From Candidatus Mailhella merdavium (GTDB lineage: Bacteria; Desulfobacterota; Desulfovibrionia; Desulfovibrionales; Desulfovibrionaceae), in the NCBI GenBank assembly GCA_019119045.1, contig DWXS01000074.1, forward strand, positions 1-64,000: a stretch of 64,000 bases of DNA. Reading direction: 5' to 3'. The position numbers and the translations under genes are program-made. A model generated the notes under the pieces. The model searched no databases, was not told where the DNA came from, and was given only the letters and a program-made list of their open reading frames with translations. This document shows, piece by piece, positions 59,668 to 64,000 of the stretch (position 1 is the first letter of the stretch; each line of letters opens with the position of its first letter).

Positions 59668-60550
59668 TATGCCTCTTTCCTTCTCCTTCTCCGTCACGGT
59701 CTGAAGCCCCTCCCCCTGGATTCGCTTCCGGCTCTTCGACTGTGAGGATCTGTGCTTAATATGGTGTCACGGTTTATATAAACGAATTTATATAGACAAT
59801 ATAATATTCCCGTCAAGTATCCAGAAAACGCGCCGCAAATACCGCACAAACAATTTATAACTTATCTTGGTAAAATAACAGGTAAAATATTTTATCCGCT
59901 CACAATCATACGATGGCATAAAAATTTCAACGACTCTGTGGACGTTTTTTAAATATAGATAAAGTTATTTTTTTCTCAATATTGATCAACCTTACCCATA
60001 AATGCAGACAGGAACTTCCGTGTTCCACACTCCACTCCTCAAAAGCTTCTGACAAACGAAACCTCTGCACCGGAAGATGGCAGCACTTAACCAACCTGCT
60101 GAAGTTCCCCCACAGGACAGCACGCTCCTCGCTCAACCTGAAAAGTGCTTTTTTCCGGAAGGCATAAAAGAAATTCGGGAATCGCTTCTTCCGTCATTTG
60201 AAAAAAGACGAGACCTCGCGCTGTCTGAGCGTCCGTCACAGCATGCCTGACAGACTCCGCGAACTGCGTTTGTACAACTGGCCTTTCCGCTTCTGAAGAA
60301 GAACAGGTCTATGGATGGGTGGATGGAAAGCGGCTGCGGGAATAATACTTCAAACCTGAAGGAAATGCTTTTGAACAGCCTTCCTGCCTATCGAGACGCA
60401 CGTTATCTTCCCCCAAAAATCTGGAAGACTTCTATGCTTCCGAACATCGGACACAGTTTTTCCGGCGTCTTCTTCAAGAAAATCTTTCAGACGCCCATAA
60501 ATCAGTCGCTAAAAGGATGACGACTTCCGTACTCGAACAAAGAAGCGCGC

Positions 60551-60916
60551 TCAGGAAAGGGAAATAGTCATAATATGCGGCATGGGCTCGGAATCCGACG
60601 GAAGGGACGATGCTCCGCCGAACAAAACTCCTTTACTGCGGGCAAAGCTTACGCGACGCTGCATTTCCCAGACGACTATCTGTCCGTAATGCTGCGCGGG
60701 ATCTGCATCCCAGCCGCTGTCTTCCATGGCCCATACGGCTTTCTGTGTCTGCTCCCACAAATTGAGCAGCTCTTCATCCGGCAGAAGTTGCAGATCAAGA
60801 GGAAAGGAACTTTGTTCCGACGAAAATGAGGAAGTCGCAGAAAAAACAGGCACCATAAGGTCTCCGATAAAATTCAGAAAGGACTCTAGTAGCATCGGCC
60901 TGAAAAGGCAAGCCAT
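60551..60916 (-). CDS. hypothetical protein; start may be internal (60856)
   Basis: Coherent acidic sequence DLQLLPDEELLNLWEQTQKAVWAMEDSGWDADPAQHYGQIVVWEMQRRV. Confidence 0.6.
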   Translation of the reverse strand: MACLFRPMLLESFLNFIGDLMVPVFSATSSFSSEQSSFPLDLQLLPDEELLNLWEQTQKAVWAMEDSGWDADPAQHYGQIVVWEMQRRVSFARSKGVLFGGASSLPSDSEPMPHIMTISLS

Positions 60917-61140
60917 AAAACCCGGACGGGCAACCGAACAGGAGAGTACGGCACACTATCCGCTTTTTCACACATCGTTCATGCTCCGTGCCGAAGAATA
61001 CTCGTCCGTACCGGGTACCCGCCATTCTCATGCTTCGTGGGCCCTGTACAGTCCTCTCGCATCCTCCGGAAGAACGGGGAATGCTTGCCTCATTGTTCCA
61101 TTGTGCATATTTTGAAGATAATCTTTCATGGAGAGAGATC

Positions 61141-61854
61141 ATGTCGGAAAAAAATATCGCTGCGTTTTACAGCAAGGCAGAACTGGCCCGGCACTTCAAT
61201 GTGCCGGAATCCACCATCCGCTTTTACTGTACCCGTTTTGCCGACTTCCTTCCCTGCACAGGAGAAGGGCGAAAGCGTCGCTATGCCTTTGCCTGCCTTG
61301 AGATTCTCGCCTTTATACGCAAACAGCTGCCTGTGCTGCGCACCAGCGAAGCCGTGGAACGGGCTTTGACCGAACATTTCCCCAGAACACTGCCCTCTTC
61401 CGCCATTCATGCCGTTCAGCCTGCAAAACCGTCTGAACAGGGACAGAGTCGCATCCAGACCATGACGGAAAACAGCTACAACTGGGGAATAAACAGCATA
61501 CACGAACGTTTTTTCCAATTAATGCCACCTGAAAATCTTCCGGCCGAACATCAGGGAACGGCTCCCTCCATGCACAGTTCATCCCCGGCAGAAGACAACG
61601 ACCTCCGAAACAGTCTCATGGAGCGCATAGGAGAGGCCCTGGAATGCCTGAACAGGGAAAACAGGGAAAAAACGGGAAAACTCGAAGCCCGTGCGGATGA
61701 AACGGACAGGGAACTCAATGCACTGCGTGAAGAAGTCCAGAACATGCGCCTGCTGCTGACAACTGCCGAAAAAACGCAGCAGGCCGATATTGAACAGTTA
61801 CGAAGTCTCTTGTTGCGGGTTGCCAGAACCCTGACGGAGAAAAACACACGTTGA
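61141..61854 (+). CDS. MerR-like HTH protein with C-terminal coiled coil
   Basis: YSKAELARHFNVPESTIRFYCTRFADFLPCTGEGRKRRYAFACLEILAFI; heptad-like C-terminus; start trimmed. Confidence 0.8.
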   Translation: MSEKNIAAFYSKAELARHFNVPESTIRFYCTRFADFLPCTGEGRKRRYAFACLEILAFIRKQLPVLRTSEAVERALTEHFPRTLPSSAIHAVQPAKPSEQGQSRIQTMTENSYNWGINSIHERFFQLMPPENLPAEHQGTAPSMHSSSPAEDNDLRNSLMERIGEALECLNRENREKTGKLEARADETDRELNALREEVQNMRLLLTTAEKTQQADIEQLRSLLLRVARTLTEKNTR

Positions 61855-62432
61855 CACCGCCGACGAACTGAATCCGCACAATACGCCCCCACATCGCTCC
61901 GTCGTACGACACGAGGGGCAGATAGCGGCTGATGACGTCTGCTTCCGATGATGTTCCGGCAGCTTCCCTCGTCATGCCTGCGAAAGCTCCTGATCTCGGG
62001 GAGCCGCCAGTTCCCCGTTCTCCGTCGCAGCTCCGCAAGTTGTCGCGCAGCGTCCTTCGGCAGGAAAAGGCCTTCTTTCCGCGACTTCCCGGCTCGAGCG
62101 AAAACGTTTTGTTTTTTCAGCAGGACGCCTCTCCATAACGGTTCGGCACGCCTTTCCTTCTTTCCGGGGGCACATGAAGTTGATACCTTACCCCTGCATG
62201 GCCGACCTGAAACAAAAAGCAGATAAAATAACTCAATGAATTCCCCCAGCAAAGGTATCACAGCATCCCGAAAGCACAGTTCCGACCCCGTAAAAACAAT
62301 TTAATCAGGAAAATTATGAGGCTTGCCGGTAATGCTCACGAAAAGGGCGGCATATCAACCGGGAAGCTTTGCGAAAAGATGCCCGTCGATATCCGCCCTT
62401 TTCCCCGCTTTGCGGGAAACAGGGAGCCATGT

Positions 62433-63809
62433 TCAGTTTTTCAGACTGTGAATCGGGGCGGGAATCCGCCCGCCGAGGCTGATAAACCTCGAGGCGTCTC
62501 CTCCCGGAACGGGGATAATTGAGGCTTCGCCGAGCAGGCCGCCGAAACAGGCGGTATCACCGACCCCCTTTCCGGGAACCGGAATAATACGCACGGCGGT
62601 GGTTTTGCTGTTGATCATGCCTATCGCCATTTCATCGGCAATCATGCCGGAAATGGTGGAGGCCGGCGTATCTCCGGGAATGGCAATCATATCCAGCCCC
62701 ACGGAACAGACGCTGGTCATGGCCTCAAGCTTTTCCAGACTGAGCGCGCCGGAGCGTGTCGCAGCCTCAATACTGGAATCCTCGGAAACGGGAATAAAGG
62801 CACCGGAAAGACCGCCTACATGAGAGGAAGCAAACGCTCCGCCTTTTTTCACAGCGTCATTAAGCATGGCCAGGACGGCGGTTGAACCGGGCGCGCCAAT
62901 GGAAGACAACCCCACGCTCTGGAAAATTTCGCCTACGGAGTCCCCGACTGCCGGCGTCGGGGCAAGGGAAAGATCTGCAACGCCGAAGGGAATGCCCAGA
63001 CGATCAGCAACTTCTTTTCCAATAATCTCCCCAACGCGGGTAACTTTGTACGCTGTTCGCTTGATGACTTCCGCAACTTCGCCGAGAGTAATACCGCCGC
63101 TTTCGCCTGCGGCCATTGCCCGATCTATGGCCTTTTTAACCACTCCCGGCCCGGAAACGCCAACATTGATGACCACATCCGGTTCCCCTACCCCCAGATA
63201 GGCTCCGGCCATAAACGGTACGTCCTGCGGAATGTTGGCAAATACAACAAGTTTGGCACAGCCTATGCCGTCACGATCGCGCGTGGCTTCCGCCACATCG
63301 AGAATTCGCTGCCCCATCAGAGCAACGGCATCCATATTGATACCCGAGCGGGAAGAAGCCACATTGATGGATGAGCAGATTCTGTCGGTACAGGCCAGAG
63401 CTTCTGGCAGAGAATCAATAAGATTACGCTCGCCGGGAGTCATTCCCTTTTCCACCAGCGCCCCGAAGCCGCCGAGAAAGTCGACTCCCGCATTTTTTGC
63501 CGCCTCATCCAGTACCCGGCAGGCCTTGACCATTTCATCCCGGGAGAAGGAAGCCCCCACCACCCCGATGGGGCTGACGCTGATGCGCTTGTTCACCACC
63601 GGAATGCCGTACTTGTCGGCAACATCGTTGCAGGTTTCCACCAGTCTGCTGGCATAGCGGGATATTTTTGCCCGCACCTTATAGGCAAAAACGTCAAAAT
63701 CATGAGTAGCACAGTCAAAAAGACTGATGCCGAGCGTCACCGTACGTACGTCCAGATGTTCGTTACGCAGCATGTTGAAAGTGCTGAGTACTTCGCGATC
63801 GGTAAGCAT
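62433..63809 (-). CDS. PFL family protein (UPF0210/DUF711)
   Basis: [75 protein letters not shown]. Confidence 0.93.
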   Translation of the reverse strand: MLTDREVLSTFNMLRNEHLDVRTVTLGISLFDCATHDFDVFAYKVRAKISRYASRLVETCNDVADKYGIPVVNKRISVSPIGVVGASFSRDEMVKACRVLDEAAKNAGVDFLGGFGALVEKGMTPGERNLIDSLPEALACTDRICSSINVASSRSGINMDAVALMGQRILDVAEATRDRDGIGCAKLVVFANIPQDVPFMAGAYLGVGEPDVVINVGVSGPGVVKKAIDRAMAAGESGGITLGEVAEVIKRTAYKVTRVGEIIGKEVADRLGIPFGVADLSLAPTPAVGDSVGEIFQSVGLSSIGAPGSTAVLAMLNDAVKKGGAFASSHVGGLSGAFIPVSEDSSIEAATRSGALSLEKLEAMTSVCSVGLDMIAIPGDTPASTISGMIADEMAIGMINSKTTAVRIIPVPGKGVGDTACFGGLLGEASIIPVPGGDASRFISLGGRIPAPIHSLKN

Positions 63810-63892
63810 GAAAATCTCCCCGGTTCAAAAGGTAGCCGGAATTATTGGCGCTGATTGAAAATCTGATTCGCAGTCTTTTTCTTTTCCATATC

Positions 63893-64000
63893 TCAAATGG
63901 ATTGAACGCGATGCACGGCCTCAAAAATATCCCTGTGCTGCATACTCACGCGCAGGCCCATTTCTCCGGCCTTGTCCTCAAGCGTACGACGCAGGGCGCT
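63893..64000 (-). CDS. ACT-domain protein (UPF0237-like), truncated by the window end
   Basis: Reverse-strand translation ...SALRRTLEDKAGEMGLRVSMQHRDIFEAVHRVQSI*; upstream of the PFL family gene as is common. Confidence 0.7.
   Translation of the reverse strand, partial: SALRRTLEDKAGEMGLRVSMQHRDIFEAVHRVQSI

Noticed and set aside
1-64000. CRISPR arrays, retrons, complete IS elements or defence islands
   Set aside because: No regularly spaced repeats, no Cas, RT, transposase or restriction genes recognisable in the ORF track.

Overview
Window from a Desulfovibrionaceae-like genome (inferred from gene content and protein similarity by eye; no database search was run). It is mostly chromosomal core and lifestyle genes. 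Contents include: the 3' part of a GGDEF diguanylate cyclase; a glycolate/lactate-type oxidase operon with two transporters and a divergent IclR regulator; thrS-infC-rpmI-rplT; tRNA-Val(GAC); a ferredoxin gene, cysM and cysE; fliR-flhB; a GAF/sigma54-type activator; proA and nadD; flgB-flgC-fliE-fliF; an opgG/opgH glucan locus; an S24 (CI/LexA-like) repressor locus; a DUF1786 gene, paaK, trmJ and a GT9 gene; fliK-flgD-flgE; a diverged DnaA; tRNA-Ser(GCU); a two-component system; a PhnC-like ABC ATPase; the SRP 4.5S RNA (ffs); ilvD; an NlpC/P60 lipoprotein; a MerR-like regulator; a PFL/DUF711 protein; and the start of an ACT-domain gene cut by the window edge. Most interesting signals: (1) a 73-aa ORF directly after fliF, at the usual fliG position, that carries a second stand-alone copy of the FliF C-terminal tail motif; (2) OpgH split into two overlapping ORFs, with the N-terminal regulatory domain separate; (3) three regulators or ATPases with altered catalytic motifs: a bEBP with GSFLGA and Walker-B 'DA', a PhnC-like ABC protein with LSCVQ/EDP, and a DnaA paralogue with altered Walker A, arginine finger and DNA-binding signature; (4) strong sigma54-type promoters, one of them in front of an orphan 86-aa ORF. 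No CRISPR array, complete IS element or intact prophage was seen.
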